A stretch of DNA of 64,000 nt from Bordetella parapertussis. Lineage in GTDB: Bacteria; Pseudomonadota; Gammaproteobacteria; Burkholderiales; SG8-41. The notes below the pieces were generated by a model, which was not told the DNA's origin, searched no databases, and saw only the letters and a list, made by a program, of their open reading frames with translations. Positions within the stretch are counted from its first letter, which is position 1. Each line of letters starts with the position of its first letter. The stretch lies in contig CAMATZ010000020.1 of the NCBI GenBank assembly GCA_945861275.1, positions 1 through 64,000 of the forward strand. Direction: 5' to 3'. Of this stretch, positions 17,441-25,767 are shown piece by piece. The translations under genes and the position numbers were made by a program.

Positions 17441-17502
17441 CATGTAGCCCGGAAGAAGGCCATGGCTTTTCATGGCCGTATTCCGGGGAAGTGTGGGTGG
17501 AT
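17441..17502 (+). repeat. REP-like direct repeat A flanking vapBC
   Basis: The first 41 bases (starting CATGTAGCCCGGAAGAAGG) are identical to those at 18340. The repeat contains the hairpin GGCCATG-gctttt-CATGGCC and an outer CCGGAA/TTCCGG pair. Its tail GTGTGGGTGGAT matches GTGCGGGTGGAT in the other copy. Confidence 0.85.
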
Positions 17503-17540
17503 TTAAGTAAGTGCCATTCCACACTGACCCTATTTACGTG

Positions 17541-17975
17541 TTAAGGCTGCTTCGTTCCGTCTAAGGCCAGCGCGGCTTGATCGTAGGTGTAGGTACCGCC
17601 GTAGTGTTCACCCCGCCACTGTGCCGTGATCTTTGCTTTGTTCACTACCAACGCATCGGCCAGATCTGCAGTCCGTGCTCCGTCAGAAGTCCTCACCGGC
17701 GGAGCTTCAATGTAGTCGTTCACCGCCGACCAGACCGCTCGACGACTCTCGAACACAATATTGGGTTCTTCCAACAGTCCCATGACCATCGCCACTAAGT
17801 CGTCCTTGCTCGCCTTATACCGCTTTCCTTTGAGCGTCCAAATGGCTTCGGCCAGCACGACATCAGGAATCAGGACGTTTTCCTTCCGGTCAAATAACCG
17901 GCGCGCCCTTTCCGCCTGGTCGACGTCATCGTCGAGCAGCCGTCGTAGCAGGACGTTCGTATCGACCGCAATCAC
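17541..17975 (-). CDS. vapC: PIN-domain toxin, VapC family
   Basis: A 144-residue PIN ribonuclease. The metal-binding acids are visible: D5 in MIAVDTNVLLR, E43 in VLAEAIWTL, and the late aspartates in TADLADALVV. The protein should cleave RNA, in VapC families often tRNA, when freed from its antitoxin. It overlaps the antitoxin gene by four bases (ATGA-type), the normal toxin-second order. The module lies between two REP-like repeats inside the polysaccharide locus and is likely an acquired cassette. Confidence 0.88.
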   Translation of the reverse strand: MIAVDTNVLLRRLLDDDVDQAERARRLFDRKENVLIPDVVLAEAIWTLKGKRYKASKDDLVAMVMGLLEEPNIVFESRRAVWSAVNDYIEAPPVRTSDGARTADLADALVVNKAKITAQWRGEHYGGTYTYDQAALALDGTKQP

Positions 17976-18226
17976 GCCGCACGTCGCTTTGTCTCAACCT
18001 TGCTGAGTTTGCTCACAAGTACGTCGTGCAGCGAATCCTCATCCGAAAACCGCCGGTCCACTTTCAGATGCTTGAGCACGCCGGCACTGCTGCCCTTCAT
18101 CTTCTTCAGAATGGTGATCCGGCCTTTGTGCTCCAATATCTCCAGCACATCGCCTGGCGAGACCTGAAGACGGTCGCAAAGCGCTTTGGGCAAGGTTATT
18201 TGCCGTTTTGGGCTGAGAGTGGGCAT
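17972..18226 (-). CDS. vapB: AbrB/MazE-type antitoxin (VapB)
   Basis: The 84-residue protein begins with a swapped-hairpin AbrB DNA-binding domain (MPTLSPKRQITLPKALCDRLQVSPGDVLEI type pattern). Its C-terminal half is charged and would wrap the VapC active site. It probably represses its own promoter; upstream, 18227-18260 is AT-rich and holds TTTACA-like boxes reading leftwards, but no clear operator was resolved. Translationally coupled to the toxin. Confidence 0.86.
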   Translation of the reverse strand: MPTLSPKRQITLPKALCDRLQVSPGDVLEILEHKGRITILKKMKGSSAGVLKHLKVDRRFSDEDSLHDVLVSKLSKVETKRRAA

Positions 18227-18339
18227 AGGCAGTCTTTACAATGTAAGTAAATGTAAAGATAGAACAAGCTTGACTTATAGTCAAGAAGCAAAGCGCATTT
18301 GTTCACTCGTGGGTTAAATTGACCTGCAAGACATCGTGG

Positions 18340-18409
18340 CATGTAGCCCGGAAGAAGGCCATGGCTTTTCATGGCCGTATCCCCTTGGGGGGGGGAAGTG
18401 CGGGTGGAT
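18340..18409 (+). repeat. REP-like direct repeat B flanking vapBC
   Basis: Same 41-base core as 17441-17481 and the same GGGTGGAT tail. It differs by a G/C-rich insert (CCCCTTGGGGGGGGG) in the middle. With copy A it brackets the toxin-antitoxin pair as direct repeats about 900 bp apart. Confidence 0.85.
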
Positions 18410-18510
18410 GTACTCGCGTGCTGTCGATGCGCCGTGCCCGGAATACGTCCTGCGGACTCCTTCCGACCTTGGGAGATGTGTGCATAGGTTAGCCTTGAAG
18501 GGGAGGAAAA

Positions 18511-20955
18511 TTATCCACGGCCAATCCCGTTAAGAGCAATCGGCACCACTGTGCGCAACATAGATAGCGCCTCCGTTTCGTTGGATTTGCTGCACGCCTC
18601 TTTCAAAGACTCCAGCAACGGCGACAGCTTCGCCCAATCCATGGATTCCTCCATGGCTCTCATGATCAAGGGATGCACGGTACCGGTCGCGTTGTCACCT
18701 ATCAGCAGTTCCTCATAAAGTTTCTCGCCCGGGCGCAGCCCAGTAAATTTGATTTCGATATGCCCGTTTGGGTGCTCATCGTCCCGAACGGTGAGTCCGC
18801 TCAGGTGAATCATCCGCCGCGCAAGGTCCACAATTCTTACCGGGCTGCCCATGTCGAGTACAAATACATCGCCGCCTGCCGCCATCGATCCGGCCTGCAA
18901 TACGAGTTGCGCGGCCTCTGGGATGGTCATGAAATAACGGGTGATTTCGGGGTGGGTCACCGTAATTGGGCCGCCTTCCAGGATCTGTTTTCGAAACAGC
19001 GGCACGACAGAACCTGACGACTCCAGCACGTTGCCGAATCGCACGATGCAAAATTTCGTCGCACCCCCTCGAATACCCTGCATGACAAGTTCGGCCATTC
19101 TCTTGCTGGCGCCCATCACGCTGGTCGGACGCACAGCCTTGTCCGTGGAGATCATCACGAAGGTATCGACATGTTCAGCGATTGCCGCCTGCGCGGTGCG
19201 CAACGAACCTATCACGTTGTTGTGAATGGCCTCGCCGGGGTTTGATTCCACCAGCGGAACGTGTTTGTAGGCGGCGGCGTGATAAATGGTGTTTACGCGA
19301 TGTATTGCCAGCGTGCGGCGTAATAGAAGTTCACTGGTAACCGACGCCAGCACCGGCACAATTTCCACGGAATAACCTGACAACTGCGCCTTCCCGATCA
19401 ATTCCTCATGAATTGAGTACAAGGCAAACTCAGACTGCTCAAGCAATATAAGCTTCGTCGGGCCAAGAGATTCAATCTGCCGGCAGAGCTCCGACCCGAT
19501 CGATCCCCCCGCGCCGGTGACGAGCACCACTTTCCCTTTAATACACTGAGCCAGCAGGCCCGGCAGCGGAGGCACCGGGTCACGGCCGAGCAGTGCTTCG
19601 ATGTGGACATCCTCAATGTCGCCGATCTTGGCGCGACCTTCGATGAGCGCGGAAAAACGCGGAATGGTGCGAATTCTTACCCCAAGATGTTCAATACTAT
19701 CGAAGATCTCTTTCAGGCGTTGCTTTGAAACCAAAGGAATGGCGAGAAGAATTTGACTTGCCGTCAGCTCCTTTACCAGCTTCGGCAGCTGGTTAGCCGA
19801 ATAAACCTTGATCCCGTACAGCACGCTGCCGGTTAGATCCCGGTTGTCGTCTACAAACGCAACCGGCTTTAAACCCGATTTACCTTTTAAGGAGATCGCG
19901 AGTTGCGCACCCGCGTCACCGGCGCCGTAAATGATGACGCGCTCCAGCGCTTCGCCGGAGAACATTCTTTCGCGCAGAAACTCGCCTGCGAGCATGCGAC
20001 TTCCTGCGATAAACAACAGAGCGAAGAGCCAATGCAGAATAAGATCATCGGTGGATAAGGCGTGAATTTCAAGAACACTGGTCAAGCCAAAGAGCAGCAT
20101 CAAAGTCAACGTCACGCTGCTCGCGATAATAAGCAGCACCCCGGCGCTCATGTAGCGCACGACATTTCTGTAGAGGCCGACCGCCATAAACACAGGAAGT
20201 GCGATTAACAGTTCCAGCGCAAATAGCCGGCCCACGCCTGTGTCGGCCAACCAGGCAATATCGTGTCGCACCCACAAGGTCGCCAGCAATGCCGCCGCCA
20301 GCAACGTCATATCAAAACCCATGATGATGATGCGCTTGGCGCGTCGTGGCAGTGAACTCAATCGTTCGTGAAATCTACTGTTATCGCAAAATAGGTAAAC
20401 CGCATAGCTGAGCGCTAACCCGCCCAAGGCAAGCAGCAATAGCCCGAAACTCCTTCGGTACGTATCTACCGGACCCATTTGCTGAGCGCCTATGGGTCGT
20501 GCTGTCGTTGGCGCGTAGCAAATAGTCGGCACGCTTCCAGTTTGTGATGAATACTGGCGCTGACCTTCTTGACACGCGGCATGTGCGACATCCAAATTGG
20601 ACGACTGATAAGTAATTACGCCACCATCAGGCAACCGCAAAGAAGGTATGTCGAGCGCGTCGGCGGACAGCGACTTTTGCTGCTCGGCGTTGAGTGAGAC
20701 GAGGCATTTCTTGTCTTCAATCTGACATTTCGGGCAAACAGCCAGGATGCTGTTCGTCACGTTTGCGATCAACGCCTCGCAGTTAGCTTTTTGTGCGCGG
20801 CCACTCAGGAGAAATTGAATATTCAGGTTGCCGGGTACGTTTTTTACCTGTGCGTAAGGATGGTAGCGCGCGCTATTCAATACGATACCGGCGCCTAGAA
20901 ACGCCATTACGGCGAGCAGCAGAAAAAGAGCGGCTTTCTTGAAGATGCTTAGCAA
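18511..20955 (-). CDS. WbpM/CapD-type nucleotide-sugar 4,6-dehydratase with extra N-terminal periplasmic domain (814 aa)
   Basis: From about residue 190 onward this is a standard long dehydratase: four membrane helices (195-320), a nucleotide-binding middle domain (RVIIYGAGDAGAQLAI), then the SDR domain with LVTGAGGSIGSELCRQI and the S-M-K site ISTDKAVRPTSVMGASKR. The first 190 residues are extra. A signal anchor (residues 5-25) is followed by about 140 residues predicted outside the cytoplasm with six or more cysteines (CEAL, CPKCQIEDKKC, CQEG, ICYAP), then a further helix at about 168-188. Typical WbpM proteins are 600-670 residues. The TTG start at 20955 has only a weak Shine-Dalgarno sequence; the next Met (20907) would damage the signal anchor. 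Confidence 0.85.
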   Translation of the reverse strand: MLSIFKKAALFLLLAVMAFLGAGIVLNSARYHPYAQVKNVPGNLNIQFLLSGRAQKANCEALIANVTNSILAVCPKCQIEDKKCLVSLNAEQQKSLSADALDIPSLRLPDGGVITYQSSNLDVAHAACQEGQRQYSSQTGSVPTICYAPTTARPIGAQQMGPVDTYRRSFGLLLLALGGLALSYAVYLFCDNSRFHERLSSLPRRAKRIIIMGFDMTLLAAALLATLWVRHDIAWLADTGVGRLFALELLIALPVFMAVGLYRNVVRYMSAGVLLIIASSVTLTLMLLFGLTSVLEIHALSTDDLILHWLFALLFIAGSRMLAGEFLRERMFSGEALERVIIYGAGDAGAQLAISLKGKSGLKPVAFVDDNRDLTGSVLYGIKVYSANQLPKLVKELTASQILLAIPLVSKQRLKEIFDSIEHLGVRIRTIPRFSALIEGRAKIGDIEDVHIEALLGRDPVPPLPGLLAQCIKGKVVLVTGAGGSIGSELCRQIESLGPTKLILLEQSEFALYSIHEELIGKAQLSGYSVEIVPVLASVTSELLLRRTLAIHRVNTIYHAAAYKHVPLVESNPGEAIHNNVIGSLRTAQAAIAEHVDTFVMISTDKAVRPTSVMGASKRMAELVMQGIRGGATKFCIVRFGNVLESSGSVVPLFRKQILEGGPITVTHPEITRYFMTIPEAAQLVLQAGSMAAGGDVFVLDMGSPVRIVDLARRMIHLSGLTVRDDEHPNGHIEIKFTGLRPGEKLYEELLIGDNATGTVHPLIMRAMEESMDWAKLSPLLESLKEACSKSNETEALSMLRTVVPIALNGIGRG

Positions 20956-21112
20956 AACTTGCTCGTTCGGTATGGTCTTACCGAGGGCCGCTGATAATAA
21001 TGTTGCAGGATATGCCGTTTCGAAAACATCGCCAGCGCGTCACGATTGTTGTGAGTGGCTCGTGGGCACGCTGCGCTTTGCCCACCCTTGCTGGAAATGA
21101 GTCACGCAGCCG

Positions 21113-21511
21113 TTACACCCAATTGTCCAGCACCAAGCCCGGAACGCGCTCAAACTCGTGCACGTTGTTGCTGACAAGTGTCAATCCCTCGCTGCGCGCG
21201 TGGGCGGCAATATGCAGATCATTGACACCGATGCTCATCCCAATATTTTCCAACCCGGATCGTATGCTTCCGTAGTGCCATGCCGCCTTGTCGCCGTAGG
21301 GAAGCACGACGAGTCGGCTGATAAAATCTTCAACTACGGCAAGGCTCCGGGGCGGATTGTTGCTCTTTTCCGCGCCGTGAATCAACTCTGCCAAAGTAAT
21401 CGAAGACACCGCCATATGCCCATGCTCCCTGTTGAACCTGCCGAGAGCAACCATCGGGCGCTGCTTGATTACATAGATAACGATATTAGTATCCAGCAGG
21501 TACTTGAGCAT
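21113..21511 (-). CDS. vapC: PIN-domain toxin, VapC family (second module)
   Basis: The 132-residue protein begins MLKYLLDTNIVIYVIK, placing the first catalytic aspartate at D7. Further acids are E42 (TLAELIHGAE) and the GVNDLHIAAHA aspartate near 98. This is the VapC/MvpT type related to initiator-tRNA-cleaving toxins; that target is family knowledge, not shown here. It starts 9 bp after its antitoxin gene. Its sequence is unlike the VapC at 17541, so the two modules were acquired independently. Confidence 0.9.
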   Translation of the reverse strand: MLKYLLDTNIVIYVIKQRPMVALGRFNREHGHMAVSSITLAELIHGAEKSNNPPRSLAVVEDFISRLVVLPYGDKAAWHYGSIRSGLENIGMSIGVNDLHIAAHARSEGLTLVSNNVHEFERVPGLVLDNWV

Positions 21512-21520
21512 TGACGCCGC

Positions 21521-21754
21521 CTACAGGCCCTCGCGTTCGGGCTGGCCTTGGCTGGCACGCTCGATCATGAAATCGTCACTCGCAATTGCCACGCCAAGAA
21601 AAAAGCTGTCCCATGCCGATTCTGCCGGGGCAATGATGCGCTCTTGCCCAACTACGCGCACCTCGACCTTCTTGACCGACTCCGGAAATCGCATGTCGGC
21701 TGGCAAGCGCACGGCTTGGGTACGGTTGTTGGTAAACACGGTGCTGATGGCCAT
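21521..21754 (-). CDS. vapB: VapB/VagC-type antitoxin
   Basis: A 77-residue AbrB-fold antitoxin with the typical start MAISTVFTNNRTQAVRLP, followed by a KKVEVRVVGQERII strand pair and an acidic, Trp-containing tail (SAWDSFFLG) that should bind the toxin. The Shine-Dalgarno AAGGAA lies 7 bases before the ATG. A short palindrome 25 bp upstream is a plausible autoregulatory operator. Confidence 0.88.
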   Translation of the reverse strand: MAISTVFTNNRTQAVRLPADMRFPESVKKVEVRVVGQERIIAPAESAWDSFFLGVAIASDDFMIERASQGQPEREGL

Positions 21755-21778
21755 TGAAAATTCCTTTGCTTAGTGCGC

Positions 21779-21793
21779 TATACACGGAGTATA
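21779..21793. promoter_or_regulatory. Putative operator of the vapBC module at 21.1-21.75 kb
   Basis: TATAC-ACGGA-GTATA is a 5-bp inverted repeat 25 bases upstream of the antitoxin start, where a VapB-VapC repressor site would lie. The half-site resembles that of the higBA operator 180 bp away. Inferred from position and symmetry. Confidence 0.45.
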
Positions 21794-21947
21794 TGGCAAT
21801 GCAGCGCAGTGAACAAGGTGCTGGTAGAACCGCGTCAATCTAAGGAACAAGAGGAGTTTTTCAATGCGCCAATAAAGCTGCGCCAATTGGTTAGAACGCC
21901 GAGCGTCCCAACCACCGTCAAGCCGAAGCATTGGACAAGGCTCTATA

Positions 21948-21973
21948 TTGACAATATACCGTAATGGTATAAA
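21948..21973 (+). promoter_or_regulatory. Putative promoter and operator of higBA
   Basis: A perfect -35 hexamer TTGACA (21948-21953) runs into the palindrome TATACC-GTAAT-GGTATA (21955-21971). The TATAAA within the right arm (21968-21973) could serve as the -10 box, though the 14-base spacing is short. The palindrome ends 11 bases before the toxin start, so bound HigA could block initiation. Confidence 0.55.
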
Positions 21974-21981
21974 CTTCGTGC

Positions 21982-22278
21982 ATGCACATCATTGCCAAGC
22001 CTGCACTTGTTGAGTTCTGGGCAAAACACGCGGACGCCGAAAGCCCGTTGCAGGCGTGGTATCGCACGATGGCAAGCGAGGTCTTTGCCGACTTCAACGA
22101 CCTGCGAGCGACGTTCGGTAGCGCCGACTACCTGGACGGACTGACGGTGTTCAACATCGGAGGCAACAAGTACCGATTGATCGCAGCGATTCACTACAAC
22201 CGGCACAAGGTATTCATCCGTGCGGTGCTGACGCACGCCGAATACGACCGGGGCGACTGGAAACGGAGGAAAGGATGA
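21982..22278 (+). CDS. higB: HigB-type mRNA interferase toxin
   Basis: The 98-residue RelE/HigB-fold protein carries the family pattern NIGGNKYRLIAAIHYNRHKVFIRAVLTHAEYD, including the conserved K-Y-R-L strand and the terminal H-x-E-Y-D motif. HigB cleaves translated mRNA on the ribosome. The toxin precedes the antitoxin, the reversed order typical of higBA, and overlaps it by four bases. Confidence 0.92.
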   Translation: MHIIAKPALVEFWAKHADAESPLQAWYRTMASEVFADFNDLRATFGSADYLDGLTVFNIGGNKYRLIAAIHYNRHKVFIRAVLTHAEYDRGDWKRRKG

Positions 22279-22700
22279 GATACGTACTCAAAGCGGTGCC
22301 CGAACCGCAAGCCATTCTTCGGGTATGGATGTCGTTCAAACAGATCCTGGGCGTTACCTCTGTTCGCACCGAAGAGGACTATGCGCAGGCCCGCGCAACG
22401 ATTGATGCGCTGCTTGATGAAGTAGGCGACAACGAAAGTCACCCGTTGGCCGATGTGCTTGATTACCTCGCCGATCAGGTGAAAACCTACGAGGATGAGC
22501 ACGTCCAGATCCCGGAGGCGAAGCCAAGCGAAGTGCTGCGCTTCCTGATGGAGCAACACGCCCTCAAGCAAGAGGACTTGGGAGACTGCGCGCCGCAAAG
22601 CCGCATCTCGGACATCCTGAGCGGCAAACGTTCGATCAGTAAGGAAATTGCCAAGCGGCTTGCTCACCGTTTCCATGTCCATGCTGACGTGTTCCTGTGA
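22275..22700 (+). CDS. higA: HigA-type helix-turn-helix antitoxin
   Basis: This 141-residue antitoxin has an acidic N-terminal dimerisation/toxin-binding part (TEEDYAQARATIDALLDEVGDNE) and a C-terminal XRE-like helix-turn-helix (LRFLMEQHALKQEDLG...RISDILSGKRSISKEIAKRLAHRF). It neutralises HigB and should repress the operon through the palindrome at 21955-21971. The last residues FHVHADVFL match the usual end of the family. Confidence 0.92.
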   Translation: MRYVLKAVPEPQAILRVWMSFKQILGVTSVRTEEDYAQARATIDALLDEVGDNESHPLADVLDYLADQVKTYEDEHVQIPEAKPSEVLRFLMEQHALKQEDLGDCAPQSRISDILSGKRSISKEIAKRLAHRFHVHADVFL

Positions 22701-22827
22701 TGTCTGAACAATTGGCGACAGGCCCTGCGGTTCTTGCAAAATATTTCCCTCATCCTGACTTACTCGTGATCATCAATCCATAGGCTTGATTAGATGGCGC
22801 TCACGAGACTAATGCCGCAATACGCGA

Positions 22828-24078
22828 ATGACGCTTGACATTGTGGAGAGTAATGCAAAGCGCGTCTCAAGCTGGAGCGCAATAGCACTCGGAGCATCGA
22901 TCCCGGTGTCCACCGCACTTGACAATGTGCTGATCGGGGTTACGCTGTTGGCGTGGGTGATATCCGGACAAGCGCGCGAGGTTGTAAATTTTGCGTTTAA
23001 AAATAATACGGTACTCTGCGCCTTGCTGTTGTTCGCACTATTGGCCGTAGGCACGCTCTACGGCGAGAGTGCGCATCGCACCGCACTCGCCACTCTAGGC
23101 AAATATTTGGACCTGCTATGCATTCCCGTGTTCGCCATGGTCTTGCGGGAACGCGAAACGCGCATCAAAGCTCTGCACGCATTGGCGATTTCATTGGCTG
23201 TCACAACGCTGCTGTCGTACATGACGCTTTATGGGTTGCGTCCCGCGCTGCCCTTTCTCACCGGCGATGCGACAGACCCTACGGTGTTCAAGCTACGCAC
23301 TGCGCATAACTTTCTGCTTGCGTTTGGTGTTTTTCTTTTTGCGTGGCTGGGTATCTCCACGGCCAGCCAAAGGCTGCGAGCATTTTGGTTCTTGCTTGCC
23401 CTGCTGGCGGCTATTAACGTGCTGTTCATGGTCCAGGGTGCAACGGGATACCTGGTGCTGGGTGCCTTAGGTCTGCTGTTGATCGGCGGGCGTTTCGGCT
23501 GGCGGGGCTTGGCAGTCGCATCAATGGCGCTGACAGTTTCGGTGATGGTGCTGGTGAACGTGCCGAGCAAATTCCAATCCCGCGTAACCGCGATCCAGCA
23601 AGAAATAAAGCAGTGGCGATTCGAAGACGCCGCAACCACATCTTCCGGGCAACGCCTTGAGTTCTACCGCAATACGCTGGATATTATTGCCGAGCATCCG
23701 CTCACCGGCGTTGGCACGGGTGGTTTTGCGCAGGCCTACGCGAGGCAGGTCACGGGCACCGGAAAAATCCAAACGCACAATCCACACAACGAATTTCTGC
23801 ACATCGCGGCACAGATTGGCGTCCTTGGCATGCTGGTATTGATAGCGCTGTTTTGGACGCAATGGCGTGCCGCCCAATATCTGTCTACCCCGATGGAACG
23901 CTCGCTTGCGCGAGGACTGGTGCTGACCATGGTCATCGGCTGCCTGGTGAATTCATTGCTGCTCGATCATACCGAAGGCTTGTTCTATGCCTGGCTTACG
24001 GGATTGGTCTATGGCGGCTTAAAACACGGCCAGTCTGGTATGAAAACAAAGAGGGCCCACGAACGTGAGCCCTCTTAA
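22828..24078 (+). CDS. O-antigen ligase/polymerase family membrane protein (Wzy_C type)
   Basis: A 416-residue polytopic protein with about 11-12 membrane helices. The large periplasmic loop carries GQRLEFYRNTLDIIAEHP and the conserved HNPHNEFLHIAAQIG motif near 310, characteristic of WaaL ligases and Wzy_C polymerases. It would attach undecaprenyl-linked O-antigen to lipid A-core, or polymerise repeat units. Since a separate Wzy-like gene exists at 155, ligation is the simpler guess. A hairpin overlapping the stop codon likely ends the transcript. Confidence 0.85.
   Translation: MTLDIVESNAKRVSSWSAIALGASIPVSTALDNVLIGVTLLAWVISGQAREVVNFAFKNNTVLCALLLFALLAVGTLYGESAHRTALATLGKYLDLLCIPVFAMVLRERETRIKALHALAISLAVTTLLSYMTLYGLRPALPFLTGDATDPTVFKLRTAHNFLLAFGVFLFAWLGISTASQRLRAFWFLLALLAAINVLFMVQGATGYLVLGALGLLLIGGRFGWRGLAVASMALTVSVMVLVNVPSKFQSRVTAIQQEIKQWRFEDAATTSSGQRLEFYRNTLDIIAEHPLTGVGTGGFAQAYARQVTGTGKIQTHNPHNEFLHIAAQIGVLGMLVLIALFWTQWRAAQYLSTPMERSLARGLVLTMVIGCLVNSLLLDHTEGLFYAWLTGLVYGGLKHGQSGMKTKRAHEREPS
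24049..24076. terminator. Hairpin at the end of the O-antigen ligase gene
   Basis: AAGAGGGC (24049-24056) pairs with GCCCTCTT (24069-24076), extended inward by C-A-C/G-T-G. It sits over the last codons and stop of the ligase gene and just before a convergent tRNA gene, so it could act in both directions. The U-tract is short. Confidence 0.55.
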
Positions 24079-24080
24079 AG

Positions 24081-24156
<76 letters not shown>

Positions 24157-24275
24157 GAATTGGAACAAATGGATAAGGGCGCGGAGTATAACAAAGTACC
24201 GCCGCGCCTGCTACCCAAACGCAGACTTGTGCAATGTATTCATGGTCTTGCGCTCACACGATGCGACGCTGCCGT

Positions 24276-25091
24276 TCACACCGGTAATTTCCAGCCGATC
24301 CAGTCGCACAGCGCGCGGCCCATCACCAGTTCGAGATCGCGGCCTTTGAGAAACGGCATCTCCTCGGTGAACATCGTGATGCATTGGCGCCACGTGCATG
24401 GCATGCGGGTGATGTCGGTGCCCCAGAACATGCGCTGCGGGCCGAACGCATCGAATATCTGTTCGGTGTATTTGTGGATGTTGCGATAGGGGTAGGTGTG
24501 GCTCGAATTGCCGGGCGCGCCGGTTGCCTTGACCGCGACGTTCGGGTATTTGGCGAGCGCGAGCAGCGCCGGCTGATTGCCGTGCGCCGCGTCGTCGGTG
24601 CCGCCGCGCACCCGCGCATAGTGGTCGAGTAACAGCCGCAGGCCGGGGTGCCGCTCGGCGATCTGCGCGACCAGCGGCAGATAACTCGAGGCCATCAGCG
24701 CGATCGGAATTTGTGCTTTCTCGCAGGCCGGCCACAGCCAGTCCATGGTGCCGTCGGTCATCCAGTTCTGCTGATGCGGCTGGGTGAAGGCGTAGCGCAG
24801 CCCGAGCATGCCGGGCCGCGATTTCCAGTTGTCGATCAGCGAACGGTTTTCCGGCTTGTCGAGCGGGAAGTGACCGAGAATGGCGAAGCGGTTCGGATGG
24901 TTGCGCGCCGCCGCGACGGCAACCTCGACGCCGTCTGCATCCCAGCCCGGCGGATGCAGCAGCGCCGCGTCGACCCCGGCTGCATCCATATCCCGCAGGC
25001 ACTCGTCGGCTGGATAAGACGTCGTCTGGCGGTGCTGCCCCGAAGGCATACCGCTCGACCAGATATGGACCTGCGCATCGACGATCTTCAT
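24276..25091 (-). CDS. Amidohydrolase 2-family metal-dependent hydrolase
   Basis: A TIM-barrel hydrolase of 271 residues. It starts MKIVDAQVHIW, where the usual first metal motif H-x-H is Q-x-H, as in several lactonase-like members. It also has LLLDHYARVRGG and the terminal GTDITRMPC strand carrying the catalytic aspartate. Relatives include 2-pyrone-4,6-dicarboxylate lactonase and gamma-resorcylate decarboxylase-like enzymes; the substrate here is unknown. It is followed 23 bp later on the same strand order by a CMD-family gene and then a Bug receptor, suggesting a small uptake-and-breakdown operon transcribed leftwards. Confidence 0.82.
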   Translation of the reverse strand: MKIVDAQVHIWSSGMPSGQHRQTTSYPADECLRDMDAAGVDAALLHPPGWDADGVEVAVAAARNHPNRFAILGHFPLDKPENRSLIDNWKSRPGMLGLRYAFTQPHQQNWMTDGTMDWLWPACEKAQIPIALMASSYLPLVAQIAERHPGLRLLLDHYARVRGGTDDAAHGNQPALLALAKYPNVAVKATGAPGNSSHTYPYRNIHKYTEQIFDAFGPQRMFWGTDITRMPCTWRQCITMFTEEMPFLKGRDLELVMGRALCDWIGWKLPV

Positions 25092-25114
25092 GGCTTCATT
25101 TCCTGTGGCAAAGG

Positions 25115-25672
25115 TTAACGCTCCATGCCGGTCGCGCCGGCCGGCACGTCGTAGAAGGCGAGCGTCATCGAGACGCTGGTGTAAAAGCCCATCAGGGTGA
25201 TCACGTCGGTGATGCCGACATGGCCGAGAGCTTCGACTGCGCGATCATAAAGACCTTTCGCCACCCAGCGCGAATTGGCAAGGCAGATCGCGATTTCGTA
25301 GATCACCTGCTCGCGTTTGTCGGAGAACGAGGTTGGCAGGCCCGACAGTAGCGCCTCGACCTTGTCGCTCGGCAGCCCGGCCGCCTTGGCCGCACGTTCA
25401 TGCGCATTGGTCGGGTAGGCCGAATGCCATTTGCTGTTGGTGATGCAGACGGCAATCTCGCGCTCGCGCTCGCTGAGCGAGTAGCCCTTGCGAAAATGTG
25501 CCCCGAATGGCCCTATCACCTTCGCCAGCTTGGGGTTGTGCACGAAGATCTTGTTCGGACCGGGCAGCCGGCCGCGCGACTCGATCATAGAGCGATAGCC
25601 TTCCTGCTGCTCCGGCGTCATCTGATCATAGGGAATCTCGGCATAACGTCCGAAAGTGGGTGTCTCGGCCAT
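25115..25672 (-). CDS. Carboxymuconolactone decarboxylase (CMD/AhpD-fold) family protein
   Basis: The 185-residue all-helical protein has the CMD core LSEREREIAVCITNSKWHSAYPTNAHERAAKAAG and a second REQVIYEIAICLANSRW helix pair. The peroxidase-type CxxC motif of AhpD is absent (the core reads CITN), so a lyase or structural role is more likely than peroxidase activity. It stands between the amidohydrolase and the Bug receptor and presumably works on the same compound. ATG 25672 follows AGACAGCCT without a strong Shine-Dalgarno sequence. Confidence 0.8.
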   Translation of the reverse strand: MAETPTFGRYAEIPYDQMTPEQQEGYRSMIESRGRLPGPNKIFVHNPKLAKVIGPFGAHFRKGYSLSEREREIAVCITNSKWHSAYPTNAHERAAKAAGLPSDKVEALLSGLPTSFSDKREQVIYEIAICLANSRWVAKGLYDRAVEALGHVGITDVITLMGFYTSVSMTLAFYDVPAGATGMER

Positions 25673-25767
25673 AGGCTGTCTCCAGAGGTTAAATTAGTGA
25701 TTGAAGCAAGCATACCCGTACGCGCGCCGGCGCGCGAACCAAGAATTGACTTGGGGTGCGGCAGCAC

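Noticed and set aside
21773-21964. 63-codon frame just upstream of higB
   Set aside because: It ends inside the promoter/operator palindrome, has no Shine-Dalgarno sequence and shows no family pattern.
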